A stretch of DNA of 64,000 nt from Panacagrimonas sp041603235 (GCA_041603235.1 JBFIES010000005.1:186001-250000); one strand, 5' to 3'. Positions 41,961 through 51,556 are shown, numbered from the stretch's first letter. Program-made: numbers and translations. The notes: generated from the letters alone by a model not told the origin.

Positions 41961-42824
41961 ATGACGCTTGATCTGACCAACGCGCACGACATCGCCCACG
42001 TCCTGACCGAGGCGCTGCCATATATCCGGCGCTTCGCAAGCAAGACCATTGTCGTCAAGTATGGCGGCAACGCGATGAAGGACGACGTCATGATCTCGTC
42101 TTTCGCCCGTGACATCGTGCTGATGAAAGCGGTGGGCATGAACCCGGTCGTGGTCCATGGTGCTGGCCCGCAGATTGGCACGCATCTGGAAAAACTCGGC
42201 AAAAGCTCACGCTTTGTCCAGGGCATGCGGGTAACCGACGACGAGACCATGGACGTGGTCGAAATGATGCTCGGCGGCCTGGTCAACAAGGCCATCGTCT
42301 CGGCCATCAATCAGCAGGGAGGCCGTGCGGTAGGCCTGACCGGCAAGGACGGCTCCATGATCCGCGCGCGCAAGCTCAATATCGAAGGTGAAGATATCGG
42401 GCAGGTCGGCGAGGTGGAAAAAATTGATCCGCGTGTGATCAATCATCTGGAATCAGGCGGTTTCATCCCGGTGATCGCGCCGATAGGCGTTGGCGAACAG
42501 GGCGAGGCATTCAACATCAATGCTGACGTGGCTGCGGGCAAGATTGCCTCTGTGCTGCAGGCCGAGAAAGTGATGTTCCTGACCAGCGCGCCTGGGGTGC
42601 TGGACAAGAACGGCGACATCCTCACCGGCCTGAGCGTGAATGAAGTGGAAACGCTGATTGCCGACGGCACCATTTCAGGCGGCATGGTGCCCAAGGTGCG
42701 CTATGCGCTGGACGCAGTGAATAGTGGCGTGCGCAACGCCGTCATCATTGATGGGCGTGTTGAGCATGCGGTTCTGCTGGAGCTGTTCACCGACAAGGGC
42801 GTAGGCACCCTGATACGCGGCTGA
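41961..42824 (+). CDS. argB: Acetylglutamate kinase
   Basis: A 287-residue kinase of arginine synthesis that phosphorylates N-acetylglutamate. Motifs: VVKYGGNAMKDD (phosphate loop), VVVHGAGPQIGTHL, RFVQGMRVTDDETM, and GGMVPKVRYALDAVNSGV. Length is normal. The ATG at 41961 is chosen over a TTG two codons earlier. TAAAAT at 41927-41932 could be a -10 box. It is a stand-alone gene divergent from the flavin oxidase. Confidence 0.97.
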   Translation: MTLDLTNAHDIAHVLTEALPYIRRFASKTIVVKYGGNAMKDDVMISSFARDIVLMKAVGMNPVVVHGAGPQIGTHLEKLGKSSRFVQGMRVTDDETMDVVEMMLGGLVNKAIVSAINQQGGRAVGLTGKDGSMIRARKLNIEGEDIGQVGEVEKIDPRVINHLESGGFIPVIAPIGVGEQGEAFNINADVAAGKIASVLQAEKVMFLTSAPGVLDKNGDILTGLSVNEVETLIADGTISGGMVPKVRYALDAVNSGVRNAVIIDGRVEHAVLLELFTDKGVGTLIRG

Positions 42825-42863
42825 TCGCTGCGCGCCAGCTGGCTGCTTGCCACGGCGGGGACT

Positions 42864-43967
42864 TCAGGATTTTGGCAGGCGCATCGTCTGCTCAACGATG
42901 ACCCAACTGCGTTCCTTGTTGTTCTTGATGACCATCTCAAACGGGGCAGACACCTTGCTGCGCCGGTCGGTGCGGATGGCCTTCACCCGCGCGCGGCCAC
43001 CGGGTTCGGCCGTGACCTTGATGGCTGAATACACCTGTGTCTCGAGATTCAGCTTGGATTCCTCGAGTTCGTCGATCAGGAACTTGGCGAAGCTTTCCAG
43101 ATTGTGGTCTTTCTGCACGCTGCTGCCATCGGCATCAATTCTTTCAAGATGGATGATGGCCTCAGGCGAGTAGAGGCCGATGATGGCAGGGTCAAACGCG
43201 CGCTCGGTCTCGACGAATGAATCAAAGAACTCGCGTGCGGCAACCAGATCAACCGCCTGATCATCCTTGGGCGCAAAGGCGCCCGGAGGAGGGCAGGGAC
43301 TGTCTTGGTCAACCCGGCCCAGGGTGATTTCCTGGAATCGCTTGATGTCGCGGGTGAAGGAGGTGCAGATGTCTGCACGGTTCTGGACCAGCTCTGAGAT
43401 GGCGCGCGTATTGGCAGCCACAAGGCCTTCGAATTTTTCGATATTGGCCAGCAGGCGCGGATGCGCCTTTTTCCTGGAGCCGGGTTCGGGCAGGCGACTG
43501 CGCAGGTCTGCCAGGGCGCTGGCGTCGCGCCGCGCCGCAGCCTGGGTGAGGTCGGTGCGGGTATCGATGGTTGCGAGTCGGTCATTGCGCAGCGCGATCA
43601 ACTCATGCGTTTCCGAGTAGGTTTGCAGCAATGCGCGGTCGTAGGCGGCCTGTCGTTCTCGTGCCAAGGCAGCCTTGGCTTCGGCCTGCGCTTTGGCTTG
43701 CGCTGCTTCTCGCTCTTCGGCCGTCATTTCCGCGGGAATAACCTCGCGGGTGCGCCCGACACTATCCAGTATCTGGCGCTCCTTCTTTGCATACTTGGGA
43801 GGCACCGCATTGCCGCAGGCGCGGCGGCCCGCATCATCCTTCCAGCACACAACCTTGACCTTGAACAGTTGTCCGCCCTGCGCAGCGTGCAAGGGCGCGC
43901 CCATGAGCAGGGCTGCCAAGGCGAATGCGAGGCATGGCTGGCGAAATCCGGCTGGGACAGCACTCAT
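42864..43967 (-). CDS. Exported coiled-coil protein with SnoaL-like C-terminal part
   Basis: A 367-residue protein with a signal peptide (cut near LHA/AQG). The front shows CWKDDAGRRACGNAVPPKY, a motif I have seen in DUF4124-like exported proteins; then a long Ala/Glu/Arg-rich coiled coil (about 80-190). The last 130 residues (AAREFFDSFVETERAFDP, SPEAIIHLERI, WVIVEQTMRL) resemble a SnoaL/NTF2-like fold. Function is unknown. It lies just upstream of pyrE on its strand's downstream side and ends close to argB. Confidence 0.6.
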   Translation of the reverse strand: MSAVPAGFRQPCLAFALAALLMGAPLHAAQGGQLFKVKVVCWKDDAGRRACGNAVPPKYAKKERQILDSVGRTREVIPAEMTAEEREAAQAKAQAEAKAALARERQAAYDRALLQTYSETHELIALRNDRLATIDTRTDLTQAAARRDASALADLRSRLPEPGSRKKAHPRLLANIEKFEGLVAANTRAISELVQNRADICTSFTRDIKRFQEITLGRVDQDSPCPPPGAFAPKDDQAVDLVAAREFFDSFVETERAFDPAIIGLYSPEAIIHLERIDADGSSVQKDHNLESFAKFLIDELEESKLNLETQVYSAIKVTAEPGGRARVKAIRTDRRSKVSAPFEMVIKNNKERSWVIVEQTMRLPKS

Positions 43968-43994
43968 GATTTCTATCGTGACACGGACAGTGAT

Positions 43995-44636
43995 TTACTC
44001 GACGCCATATTGTTTCTGATAGTCGCGCATGGATTGCAGGGTATCTCGCCGGCTCGGATCAGACTCCAGAAATACCATGACATCCTGAACCCTGACCATC
44101 GCGCGTACCTGCACCCCGGTTTCTTGTTGCAGTGCATCAACGGCTGAAATCCCGGCGGGACCACGTTCCTGACGGTCCAGCGCCACCACCGCCGCCACTG
44201 GCTCAGCGCCGGCTTGACGCAACAAGTGGATGGCTTCGCGCATGGCGGTGCCGGCAGTGAGTACGTCATCAACAATGATGACGCGACCTTTGGGCGCGGC
44301 GCCGACCAGGGTGCCGCCTTCGCCATGATCCTTGGCTTCCTTGCGGTTATAGGCGTAGGGCAGGTCTTGCCCCTTGTCTGCCAGGGCGCAGGCCGTAGCC
44401 GCCACCAGTGGAATGCCCTTGTACGCGGGGCCGAACAGCATGTCGCAGGCGATGCCGCTGTTGATGATGGTTTGCGCATAGGCGCGTGACAGCGTACGCA
44501 TGGCCGCACCGGAGCTGATCTGTCCCAGGTTGAAGAAATAAGGGCTGATCCTGCCCGACTTGAGCGTGAAGGAGCCGAAGCGCAGAACCTCGTGTTCCAG
44601 CGCAAGTTTGATGAAATCTGATTGGTAGTCGTGCAT
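43995..44636 (-). CDS. pyrE: Orotate phosphoribosyltransferase
   Basis: A 213-residue enzyme that joins orotate to PRPP, making OMP in pyrimidine synthesis. The PRPP motif is VIIVDDVLTAGTAMREAI; LRFGSFTLKSGRISPYFFN and FGPAYKGIPL are also typical. The ATG at 44636 gives exactly the usual length and aligns with the family start (MHDYQSDFIKLAL); a longer start at 44654 is possible. It is divergent from the exonuclease III gene, a frequent arrangement. Confidence 0.96.
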   Translation of the reverse strand: MHDYQSDFIKLALEHEVLRFGSFTLKSGRISPYFFNLGQISSGAAMRTLSRAYAQTIINSGIACDMLFGPAYKGIPLVAATACALADKGQDLPYAYNRKEAKDHGEGGTLVGAAPKGRVIIVDDVLTAGTAMREAIHLLRQAGAEPVAAVVALDRQERGPAGISAVDALQQETGVQVRAMVRVQDVMVFLESDPSRRDTLQSMRDYQKQYGVE

Positions 44637-44850
44637 GGGGATTGCGTTCGTCATCAAGGCATTGTGGACGAAGTATTTCTGTCCGCCAATCCGCCGAGGC
44701 CAGAGCGTGAATCCGGTTTCCAACGCTTAGGATCGCGTTGCTGAACATGCTGAATCGCGCTGAGGAGGTCACAATGCCCGCCGCACGCCCTTGAGGATTC
44801 TGTCTGACAGCGGTGTTCCCTTGAACCTATCGCCCTGCAAGATTTCTGAC

Positions 44851-45630
44851 ATGCGCATCATCACCATCAATACCAACGGCATTCGTTCTGCTGCAAAAAA
44901 AGGCTTTTTTGAATGGCTGCCCAAGCAGAAGGCGGACGTGGTCTGCATTCAGGAAACCAAGGCGCAGCTGGCTGATTTGCAGGCTGATCCGGGGTTTTTC
45001 CCGGAGGGCTGGACGGTTCATTTCAAGAGCGCGGTGAAGAAAGGTTATGCCGGCGTGGCGATTTATTCGCGCAAGGCTCCTGACAAGATCATCGAGACCA
45101 TTGGCGCGGAGGAGTTTGATGACCAGGGGCGCTATCTGGAGTTTCGCTTCGGCAACCTGTCTGTGGTCTCGCTGTATCTACCCTCCGGATCGTCTGGCCC
45201 TGAGCGGCAGGCGTCGAAGGATCGTTTTCTGGAGTTCTTCGGCCCGATCATGGGCAAGTGGGCCAAGTCCAAACGCGATTACGTCATCTGCGCGGACTGG
45301 AATATCGCGCACACGGAAAAGGATCTGAAGAACTGGAAGTCCAACCAGAAAAACTCGGGCTTCCTGCCGCACGAACGCGCATGGATGACGCAGGCACTAA
45401 GCCAGCAGGGCTGGGTGGATGCGCACCGCAAACTGGAACCCGAGCTTGAGGGCGAGCTCTACACCTGGTGGTCAAATCGCGGCAATGCGTGGGCCAACAA
45501 CGTGGGGTGGCGTCTGGACTACCAGTTGGTGAGTCCGAGGCTCGCGCCGCGAATCAAGCGGGCGAGCGTCTACAAGGAATCTCGTTTTTCCGATCATGCG
45601 CCGCTACTGGTGGACTACGACGATGCCTAG
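44851..45630 (+). CDS. xth: Exodeoxyribonuclease III
   Basis: A 259-residue AP endonuclease/3'-5' exonuclease for base excision repair. Family motifs: MRIITINTNGIRSA, CIQETKAQ (metal Glu), YGAGVAIYSRK-type segment GYAGVAIYSRK, CADWNIAHTEKDLKN, VGWRLDYQLVS and the catalytic SDHAPL. The start at 44851 matches the family. A 6-codon open frame with a strong ribosome site lies upstream at 44774-44794. The ampG gene follows after 33 bases. Confidence 0.96.
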   Translation: MRIITINTNGIRSAAKKGFFEWLPKQKADVVCIQETKAQLADLQADPGFFPEGWTVHFKSAVKKGYAGVAIYSRKAPDKIIETIGAEEFDDQGRYLEFRFGNLSVVSLYLPSGSSGPERQASKDRFLEFFGPIMGKWAKSKRDYVICADWNIAHTEKDLKNWKSNQKNSGFLPHERAWMTQALSQQGWVDAHRKLEPELEGELYTWWSNRGNAWANNVGWRLDYQLVSPRLAPRIKRASVYKESRFSDHAPLLVDYDDA

Positions 45631-45663
45631 TCTGATGCGCTTCATCACATCAGCGTGCTGCGC

Positions 45664-47040
45664 ATGAGCAAGAGCTGGCGCGAGTCGCTGCGTGTGTATC
45701 GCCACCCCAGGGTGGCGGCCATGTTGTTCCTGGGGTTCTCCGCGGGGCTGCCATTCCTGCTTGTTTTCTCGACGCTGTCTGCGTGGCTGGCGCAGGCGGG
45801 AATCGAGCGCGGCACCATCGGACTGCTCTCCTGGGTGGGCATCACCTATTCCATCAAGTTTTTCTGGGCACCGATTGTTGATCGCATCGAACTGCCCTTG
45901 CTTCATCGGCTGCTGGGGCGTCGGCGTTCATGGATGCTGCTGGCGCAGCTGGGCATGGCAGCAGGCCTGGCCGGTCTTGCCGTGCAGGATCCGACATCGC
46001 AGTTGCAGGTGATGGTGGCCTGCGCGCTGGTCGTCGCGTTTTCTTCAGCGACACAGGACATCGCCATTGATGCATGGCGAATCGAAGCCGCTGCGCTGGA
46101 GCATCAGGGCGCGATGTCGGCGTCCTATCAGCTGGGTTATCGGATTGCCTTGATCGTGGCCGGAGCGGGCTGTCTGTTCCTGGCTGATGTGCATGGTTGG
46201 AAGGCGGCGTATCTGGTGATGGCGGCGCTGGTGATGATTGGCGTGGTCACCAGCTTGCTGGTGCCGGAGCCGGAAAACAGCGTGGATCGCGCAACACCGC
46301 AATCAGAACTGCGTGCCATTGCCTGGCTTGAAGCGCATGCACACTGGCCACAGAAAATGCGCGATCTCGGTGCCTGGTTTGTCGGCGCTGTGATCTGTCC
46401 GTTCGTGGATTTCTTCACACGCAATGGAATAAAGCTGGGCATCGCCATTCTTTGCTTTGTCGGCTTGTTCCGCCTGACGGATATCACCATGGGGTCTATG
46501 GCCAATCCGTTCTACCTGTCCATGGGTTACTCCCTGAGCGAGGTTGCGGCGATTGCCAAGTTCTATGGCGTGATCATGTCCATCGGCGGCGCGTTCCTGG
46601 GCGGCATTGCGGTTCTGCGTTTCGGCGCCGTCGCCTCACTGATGGCCGGCGGGGTGATGGTGATTCTCTCTAATCTGGGTTTTGCCGCGCTGGCCCTGCA
46701 GGACGCGCCGGGCCTGACGGGCCTGGCTCTGGTCATCAGCGGTGACAACATGGCGGCAGGCTTTGCCGGATGCGCGTTCATCGCCTATCTATCAAGTCTG
46801 ACCAACACCGCTTATACGGCGACCCAGTACGCCCTGTTCTCGTCAATTTTCACCTTGCCCGGCAAGGTGCTTGGCGGGGCTTCGGGCTACGTGTCAGAGG
46901 CTCTCGACTGGCCCGGATTCTTTCTCTACACCTCGGCGTTGGGACTTCCTGCGCTGTTGCTGATTGTCTGGCTGAGTCGGCAAATGCCCGCGCCTGAGGC
47001 CGCAGAAGCAGATGTCAGAGATCGTCCAGCATCAGGTTGA
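45664..47040 (+). CDS. ampG: AmpG-family muropeptide permease (MFS)
   Basis: A 458-residue major facilitator with about twelve helices, plus a cytoplasmic insert near 210-245. MLFLGFSAGLPFLLVFSTLSAWL (core GFSAGLPFLL), FSSATQDIAIDAWRIE and FIAYLSSLTNTAYTATQYALFSS (core SLTNTAYTATQYAL) are AmpG hallmarks. It imports anhydro-muropeptides for cell-wall recycling and can affect AmpC induction. The ATG at 45664 or GTG at 45655 may start it. Its last 26 bases overlap a small convergent gene. Confidence 0.92.
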   Translation: MSKSWRESLRVYRHPRVAAMLFLGFSAGLPFLLVFSTLSAWLAQAGIERGTIGLLSWVGITYSIKFFWAPIVDRIELPLLHRLLGRRRSWMLLAQLGMAAGLAGLAVQDPTSQLQVMVACALVVAFSSATQDIAIDAWRIEAAALEHQGAMSASYQLGYRIALIVAGAGCLFLADVHGWKAAYLVMAALVMIGVVTSLLVPEPENSVDRATPQSELRAIAWLEAHAHWPQKMRDLGAWFVGAVICPFVDFFTRNGIKLGIAILCFVGLFRLTDITMGSMANPFYLSMGYSLSEVAAIAKFYGVIMSIGGAFLGGIAVLRFGAVASLMAGGVMVILSNLGFAALALQDAPGLTGLALVISGDNMAAGFAGCAFIAYLSSLTNTAYTATQYALFSSIFTLPGKVLGGASGYVSEALDWPGFFLYTSALGLPALLLIVWLSRQMPAPEAAEADVRDRPASG

Positions 47041-47311
47041 GGTCCATCACCGGATCGCCCATATGCCCGCCGTAATCCATGTCGTTGTACTCGTCGCGCT
47101 CGATATCCAGAGCACCTGAGTAATCTTCAGGCGGGGAGCAGGGCTGTGCATTGAGCTCGAGCCAACTGTCAAAATCCATTTCGTCGAGGTCGCCGTTGAA
47201 ATGCTGAATCAGCACCACCTCGGCTTTGGCATCAAGTCCGACAATCTCGAACTGATCGCCATTGGATTCGAACCACTCGCCAACGGACATCTCGCGTAGC
47301 CACTGCGCCAT
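47015..47311 (-). CDS. DUF6763 family small acidic protein
   Basis: A 98-residue acidic cytoplasmic protein. FEIVGLDAKAEVVLIQHFNGDLDEMDFDSWLEL (core HFNGDLDEMDFDSW) and PPEDYSG fit the DUF6763 family of gammaproteobacteria, function unknown. GGAGGTG just before the ATG at 47311 is a strong ribosome site. It overlaps the ampG 3' end by 26 bases in the opposite direction. Confidence 0.82.
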   Translation of the reverse strand: MAQWLREMSVGEWFESNGDQFEIVGLDAKAEVVLIQHFNGDLDEMDFDSWLELNAQPCSPPEDYSGALDIERDEYNDMDYGGHMGDPVMDLNLMLDDL

Positions 47312-47493
47312 GTTGCACCTCCAGAAAAGCTTTCCCTGTAGCGTGAACCCTGCGGTTGAAGCTGTTTCCGTTTGTACGCCCGATGGCAATGCGATTCAAG
47401 CCCACTCGTCAGCGTGCACGACGATGATTGAAAACCTGAGGTTTTGTGAAATTAGGATAGGCTCTGCAGCCAAATCCGAACGCGTCTCTGCGC

Positions 47494-49437
47494 ATGGCTG
47501 AAACTGAGAATCCGCCACTGAAACTGCTCAAGCAGGCCCATCTGATTCACTCGCCAGATCATCCGGCGCTGGAGCAGATTGAGGCCTTTGCCGAGACACA
47601 TTCCATTGTTTTGCAACGCATTCAGATGGATGCAGAAGACCTCGACGCTATCGACTTGGGTGAGGGCGGGCACTGGATCTGCGCCGTGGCCGACGATCAG
47701 CTGCCCGCGCTGATCGAGAAGGCCAGCGGCTGCGAAGCAAAGCTGGGTTTCATCCCCGCCAAGTCCTCGGTTCTGAGCCGGCTTTTCTACCTGCCCAAGT
47801 CGCTGCAGGAGCAGATCAAGCTGGCGTTCTCCGAGGACGCAGTTGCGGTGGACATCACGCGCTGCAATGACGAGGTCATTCTCGCCATTGCTGCCATCGG
47901 AGATATCCCGTTTCTGGATCATCGGGGGCGTGCCTACCTGCGTAACCAGGCCTCGTGGTGGCGGCGTACCGGCCTTGCGATCCAGCTGTTCTGGAGCACC
48001 GCCCAGCGTCTCCTGCAAATCCGGCCGACCTCAGTGGAACTGCATATCGGCGACGAGGAGAAATCGCGCAAGTCAGCCATTACGGGTGTGGTGGTACTTG
48101 AAAACGATGCTGACAAGCTGAGCAACGCCCTGCTTGGCGAGCGCATGTCTGCCTGCGACGGCAGGTTGTCAGCAATGCTGGTCGCGCCAACGTCCATCGT
48201 TTCCTATCTTGCGGTGCTGGTTCGCGCTGCGTTTGGCGGTTTCAGCCTGCCGCGCGCGGTGTCGTTCATCAAAACGCGCAAGCTGTCGATAACGGCGGAT
48301 CAGGAAATTGACTACCGTCTCGACGGTCGGCGGCGCAAGGCGAGCAAGATTCGTTTTGAAGTCTTTCCACGCGCCTTGCAGATCAAACCCGGGGCGGATT
48401 TTGTTCAGGACAATCCAGAAGGCAGTGATTCTCGGGACTCACTTCGATTGCGATCCCTGCCGGAGCACGAGCAGCGTCTGAACTCGCTCAAGGGCGGTCT
48501 GCCGCTGTTCACCCATGCGCTTGAAGAAGATTTCAAGGATTTGTTTCAGCTGCTGCGCGACAACACGCGCGTAGCAGCGGACTACCTGATCATGATGATC
48601 GCCTCGTCCGTGCTCGCCGCGCTGGGGTTGGTGCTCAACAGCGCAGCGGTGATCATTGGCGCCATGGTTCTGGCCCCGCTGATGGCGCCCATCGTGTCGC
48701 TCTCGATGGGGGTGCTGAGGCGTGATGGGACATTGATGATTGCGGCGTCGCGGACAATTGCAGTTGGGGTTCTGCTCGCAGTGAGCATGCCCGCGCTGCT
48801 TGCGGCCTTGTTGCCGATTCGTGAACTGACGCCGGAGATTCAGGCGCGCATGCATCCGTCCATTCTTGATCTGGGTGTGGCGGTGATATCGGGCATCGCT
48901 GCTGCCTACGCACATGCGCGCGAAAACATCATGAAGTCGATGCCGGGTGTGGCCATTGCGGTGGCGCTTGTGCCGCCCTTGGCGGTCGCCGGTGTTGGCA
49001 TCGGTTGGGCAGAGCCGCGCGTGTTTGGCGGCGCCATGCTGTTGTTCCTGACCAATCTGGTGGGCATTGCGGCCAGCGCAGCGCTCACGTTCATGGTCAT
49101 GGGCTATGCCCCGATCAAGACGGCAGTACGCGGCCTGCGGGTGCTGGCCGTTGCCGTGGTGCTGATGGCTGTGCCCCTGTACCTGTCGTTCAGCCAGATC
49201 GTGACGGTCACGCTCATCGAAACTGAATTGCGCTCAGAGCCGGTTGTCCTGGGTTCGGACCACTACATTCTGGAAGAGCCCCAGGTGCAGTTTGACCAGG
49301 ATCTGGTGATTGTTCGTGCCACGCTCGTTGCGCCGCGCTGGCTGAGCGAGCACGAGATTGATCAGATCAAGGCCATGCTCGAAGCAAGGCTCGAGCGTGA
49401 CATCCGGCTCGAACTGGAACTGCGGGTGCGGCGCTGA
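47494..49437 (+). CDS. DUF389 / TIGR00341 family membrane protein
   Basis: A 647-residue protein. Residues 1-330 are soluble, and part of this (VELHIGDEEKSRKSAITGVVVLEND through KIRFEVFPRALQI, key parts TGVVVLEN and FEVFPRAL) resembles the C-terminal beta domain of diacylglycerol kinases. Residues about 360-570 hold the DUF389 membrane core with NSAAVIIGAMVLAPLMAPI, SGIAAAYAHARENI and PGVAIAVALVPPLAVAG. A soluble tail follows. Function is not established. It stands alone, convergent with the aldo/keto reductase gene. Confidence 0.88.
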   Translation: MAETENPPLKLLKQAHLIHSPDHPALEQIEAFAETHSIVLQRIQMDAEDLDAIDLGEGGHWICAVADDQLPALIEKASGCEAKLGFIPAKSSVLSRLFYLPKSLQEQIKLAFSEDAVAVDITRCNDEVILAIAAIGDIPFLDHRGRAYLRNQASWWRRTGLAIQLFWSTAQRLLQIRPTSVELHIGDEEKSRKSAITGVVVLENDADKLSNALLGERMSACDGRLSAMLVAPTSIVSYLAVLVRAAFGGFSLPRAVSFIKTRKLSITADQEIDYRLDGRRRKASKIRFEVFPRALQIKPGADFVQDNPEGSDSRDSLRLRSLPEHEQRLNSLKGGLPLFTHALEEDFKDLFQLLRDNTRVAADYLIMMIASSVLAALGLVLNSAAVIIGAMVLAPLMAPIVSLSMGVLRRDGTLMIAASRTIAVGVLLAVSMPALLAALLPIRELTPEIQARMHPSILDLGVAVISGIAAAYAHARENIMKSMPGVAIAVALVPPLAVAGVGIGWAEPRVFGGAMLLFLTNLVGIAASAALTFMVMGYAPIKTAVRGLRVLAVAVVLMAVPLYLSFSQIVTVTLIETELRSEPVVLGSDHYILEEPQVQFDQDLVIVRATLVAPRWLSEHEIDQIKAMLEARLERDIRLELELRVRR

Positions 49438-49452
49438 ATGCCGCGCCCTTGT

Positions 49453-50481
49453 TCAGGGGCAGGGAATGGTGTGACGGGCGTGAATTTTCTCGATTTCAGC
49501 CAGTACATCATCAGACAGCGTGATATCGGCTGACGCAATGTTGCTGCGTAACTGCGTCATTGTTGTGGCGCCAATGATGTTGCTGCCCATGAAAGGCCGT
49601 GAGGTCACAAATGCCAGTGACATCTGCGCAGGGTCCAGCCCGCTGTTCTTCGCCAGATCCACGTAGGCCTGGGTTGCCGCTTCTGCCTGTGGATTGCTGT
49701 AGCGCGAAAAGCGCTCAAACAAGGTGACGCGGCCATCTGCCGGTTTTGCGCCGCCCAGATATTTTCCGCTGAGAATGCCGAAAGCCATGGGCGAGTACGC
49801 CAGCAGAGGAACATTCTCGCGGTGAGCGAATTCCGCCAGGTTGATCTCAAAGCTTCGGTTGAGCAGGCTGTAGGGATTCTGGATGGAGACGATGCGCGGG
49901 AAGTTCTTTTCCCGCGATACACGCAGGTACTCGGAGACACCCCATGAGGTTTCGTTCGAGACGCCGGCGTAGCGAATCTTGCCCTGTGTTACCAGTTCCT
50001 GAAGTGCGCCCAGCGTTTCTTCGACGGGGACAGCTTCTTCATTCTTGTGCTGATAGCCCAGCTTGCCGAAATAGTTTGTCGAACGTTGCGGCCAATGCAC
50101 CTGATAGAGGTCGATGTAGTCTGTCTGCAGGCGCTTGAGGCTGCTTTCGCAGGCGGCAATGACCGATTGGTGATCCAACTTCGAGCCGCCGCGCAGGTAG
50201 CCCATGCCGGGTCCCGCAACCTTGCTGGCCAGTACGATTTCGCTGCGCTTGCCGGTCTTCTTGAACCAGTTCCCAATGTGCTGCTCGGTGCGACCCTGCG
50301 TCTTGCCCATGGGCGGCACCGGATACATCTCGGCAGTATCGAAGAAGTTGATGCCTTGCGACACGGCGTAATCCATCTGCTCGTGCGCCTGTTCTTCGGT
50401 GTTCTGTTCGCCCCAGGTCATGGTGCCCAGGCAAAGTTCACTGATATCGATTCCGGTGTCAGCGAGTTTCTTCTGTCGCAT
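49453..50481 (-). CDS. Aldo/keto reductase, Tas-like
   Basis: A 342-residue NADPH-dependent reductase. Catalytic Asp and Tyr lie in NFFDTAEMYPVPP, the Lys in VLASKVAGPG and the His in LYQVHWPQR. ISELCLGTMTWGEQNTEEQA is typical of the Tas subgroup. Its carbonyl substrate is unknown. The ATG at 50481 begins just after the prk stop at 50483, so the two genes probably share a transcript. Confidence 0.92.
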   Translation of the reverse strand: MRQKKLADTGIDISELCLGTMTWGEQNTEEQAHEQMDYAVSQGINFFDTAEMYPVPPMGKTQGRTEQHIGNWFKKTGKRSEIVLASKVAGPGMGYLRGGSKLDHQSVIAACESSLKRLQTDYIDLYQVHWPQRSTNYFGKLGYQHKNEEAVPVEETLGALQELVTQGKIRYAGVSNETSWGVSEYLRVSREKNFPRIVSIQNPYSLLNRSFEINLAEFAHRENVPLLAYSPMAFGILSGKYLGGAKPADGRVTLFERFSRYSNPQAEAATQAYVDLAKNSGLDPAQMSLAFVTSRPFMGSNIIGATTMTQLRSNIASADITLSDDVLAEIEKIHARHTIPCP

Positions 50482-50482
50482 G

Positions 50483-51406
50483 CTATCTCCGATTTCTGTG
50501 CGTTGGCGTGAGCGGATCAATATCGCGCGTGAGCGCGCGCCGCCGGTTGTGTGCGAGTGTTTCGATGGCAGGTGCGAGGATCAGTTCCATTGCGCGTGCC
50601 ATCGCTGGCCCCGGTGTGACCAGGGTCTTTGGATTTGATTTGAACGCACCCTTGATGGCGCGCGCGAGCCCATCGAGGTCGTAGCGGATGCGAGACTGCT
50701 CGTTGAAGTGGATTACCACCAGACTCTCTTCAGCGGTGGGAACCTGACGCACCGTGAACGGGTTGGAAGTGTCCACCAGCGGCACGCGCTGAAAATTGAC
50801 GTCGGTACGCGAGAACTGCGGCGTAATGTGCGTCACGTAGTCAGGCATGCGGCGCAGGATCGTGCGGGTGACATCCTCCGCTTCGCGGCCACGGTCCCAG
50901 GTGTCGCGGCGCAGTTTCTGAATCCACTCGAGATTGATGACCGGCACCACGCCAATCAGCAAGTCCATGTGCTGTGCAATGTCGGTGTCATCACTGACAT
51001 AGCCGCCGTGCAGGCCCTCGTAGAACAGCACGTCGGTATCTTCTGGCAGATCTTCCCAGGGTGTGAATGTCCCCGCGGGTTGCCCGGCAGCAATGCCTTC
51101 GGCTTCGGTATGCAGATAGCGTCGAATGGTTCCGGTGCCGGATTCGCCATAGTCGCGCAAGAGCTTTTCCAGACGCTCCAGATGATTCCCGGCAGGGCCG
51201 AACAATGAAAAATTTTCGCCGCGAATGATGGCGCGCTGCAAAACCTTGTTGTGCTCTTCCCGGTCGTAGGCATGAAAGGCGTCGCCTTCGACCAGTGCCG
51301 CATTCAGGCGCAGCGCACTGAACATGCGCTTGAATACCGTCATGGCGGTGCTGGTGCCCGCTCCGGAAGAGCCGGTCACGCCGAGGATGGGATGTTTGGC
51401 AGACAA
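50483..51406 (-). CDS. prk: Phosphoribulokinase (proteobacterial class I)
   Basis: A 307-residue kinase that makes ribulose 1,5-bisphosphate from ribulose 5-phosphate and ATP. The P-loop is GVTGSSGAGTSTA; VEGDAFHAYDREEHN and DVLFYEGLHGGYV contain the acidic catalytic residues, with DLLIGVVPVINLEWIQK following. The sequence is of the octameric bacterial type also found in heterotrophs such as E. coli (PrkB). No RuBisCO or other Calvin-cycle gene is in the window. It lies downstream of trmB after 150 bases. Confidence 0.93.
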   Translation of the reverse strand: MSAKHPILGVTGSSGAGTSTAMTVFKRMFSALRLNAALVEGDAFHAYDREEHNKVLQRAIIRGENFSLFGPAGNHLERLEKLLRDYGESGTGTIRRYLHTEAEGIAAGQPAGTFTPWEDLPEDTDVLFYEGLHGGYVSDDTDIAQHMDLLIGVVPVINLEWIQKLRRDTWDRGREAEDVTRTILRRMPDYVTHITPQFSRTDVNFQRVPLVDTSNPFTVRQVPTAEESLVVIHFNEQSRIRYDLDGLARAIKGAFKSNPKTLVTPGPAMARAMELILAPAIETLAHNRRRALTRDIDPLTPTHRNRR

Positions 51407-51556
51407 GTCTTGAACAGAATCCTTGTGGAAGGTTAAAGATGTACCACGGGCAAGCGCGTCGCGTCGATTGGCCGCTCAGCAGTCGCAGTTTCCGATTACA
51501 TCGTGACAGCGATGTGTTGGCGTGCCCTACCAAGCCTCGCCATTTGCCGTCCAGGC

